In this document: one piece after another, positions 63,833 through 64,000 of the stretch
Numbering within the stretch: position 1 is the first letter of the stretch
Layout: every line of letters starts with the position of its first letter
Source: Trichopria drosophilae
Taxonomy: Eukaryota > Arthropoda > Insecta > Hymenoptera > Diapriidae
NCBI GenBank assembly: GCA_030407085.1
Contig: CM059584.1
Span: forward strand, 62,635,501 to 62,699,500
DNA: 64,000 nt
Direction of reading: 5' to 3'
Notes under the pieces: model-generated
Seen by the model: only the letters and a program-made list of their open reading frames with translations
What the model was told of the DNA's origin: nothing
Databases searched by the model: none
Translations under genes and position numbers: made by a program

Positions 63833-64000
63833 CGACTGTTTTTGAAGTCCATTGTATTGGTAGTAATTCGGCGGGAGGTCACTTTGCTTTTAGAATAACA
63901 ACTTTCAGTTTACGTGACTATTTTTTGCCTACCCTTCATTGCTTAAATCGAATTACAAGTTAAAAATGAATTCTGCTACAATTCCCGAAAAAATCGAAAT
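63833..64000. other. Right-edge flank
   Basis: No feature seen before the window ends. Confidence 0.3.

Overview
This is eukaryotic DNA, most likely from an insect. The AT-rich background, the TTAGG units at 5386-5400 and the mix of repeats (Gypsy, Copia, PHD-finger LINEs, P element, Harbinger-like, foldback elements) fit an arthropod such as a hymenopteran; the species-level guess is inference. I see no convincing active host gene. The window is a deep stack of nested transposable elements with one gene-like passenger: an RRM/F-box/LRR reading frame lying between the integrase and the 3' LTR of a Gypsy element.

Layout. 1-340: end of a LINE endonuclease. 1322-2462: broken P-element transposase. 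2480-11330: mostly non-coding, with a 28-bp repeat arranged as an inverted pair (3985-4975), a foldback element (5106-5993), a GC-rich island (7330-8660) and a terminal-inverted-repeat (TIR) element holding a 50-bp satellite (8940-9757). 11503-16642: LINE-1, minus strand, with an intact 981-codon EN-RT frame.

16727-34477: a heavily invaded Gypsy element (Gypsy-C). It has a partial 5' LTR, an integrase, the RRM/F-box/LRR frame, a polypurine tract and a 3' LTR. Later insertions are a 393-bp retroposon in the internal region (13-bp target duplication), a complete second Gypsy body (Gypsy-B, 20724-27215) inside the F-box frame, a 4.58-kb long-TIR element inside the 3' LTR (28674-33256) and a tRNA-derived SINE also in the 3' LTR (33822-34283). 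34480-38535: two minus-strand LINE copies, one deleted into an ORF1-RT fusion. 38536-42200: Copia with 5' LTR and PBS but no integrase or 3' LTR. 43609-44640: LINE ORF1 remnant.

45128-46090: diverged direct repeat with a 68-nt hairpin. 48910-50098: Harbinger-like element (TAA duplication) carrying what looks like a small spliced gene for a 73-residue coiled-coil protein. 50946-51642: TIR element. 51890-60926: LINE-5, split by a nearly intact young Gypsy (Gypsy-D, 53644-58509) whose two 204-bp LTRs differ at one base that I can see. 61128-62830: foldback element and 280-bp tandem duplication. 63053-63832: a second member of the TACACTGAGAGA TIR family.

The insertions can be ordered. Gypsy-C with its F-box frame came first; Gypsy-B, the long-TIR element, the SINE and the retroposon landed in it later. 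LINE-5 was in place before Gypsy-D, which is the freshest insertion. Reading was by eye: domain calls rest on recognised motifs, and repeat boundaries are good to a few bases only where a target duplication is quoted.
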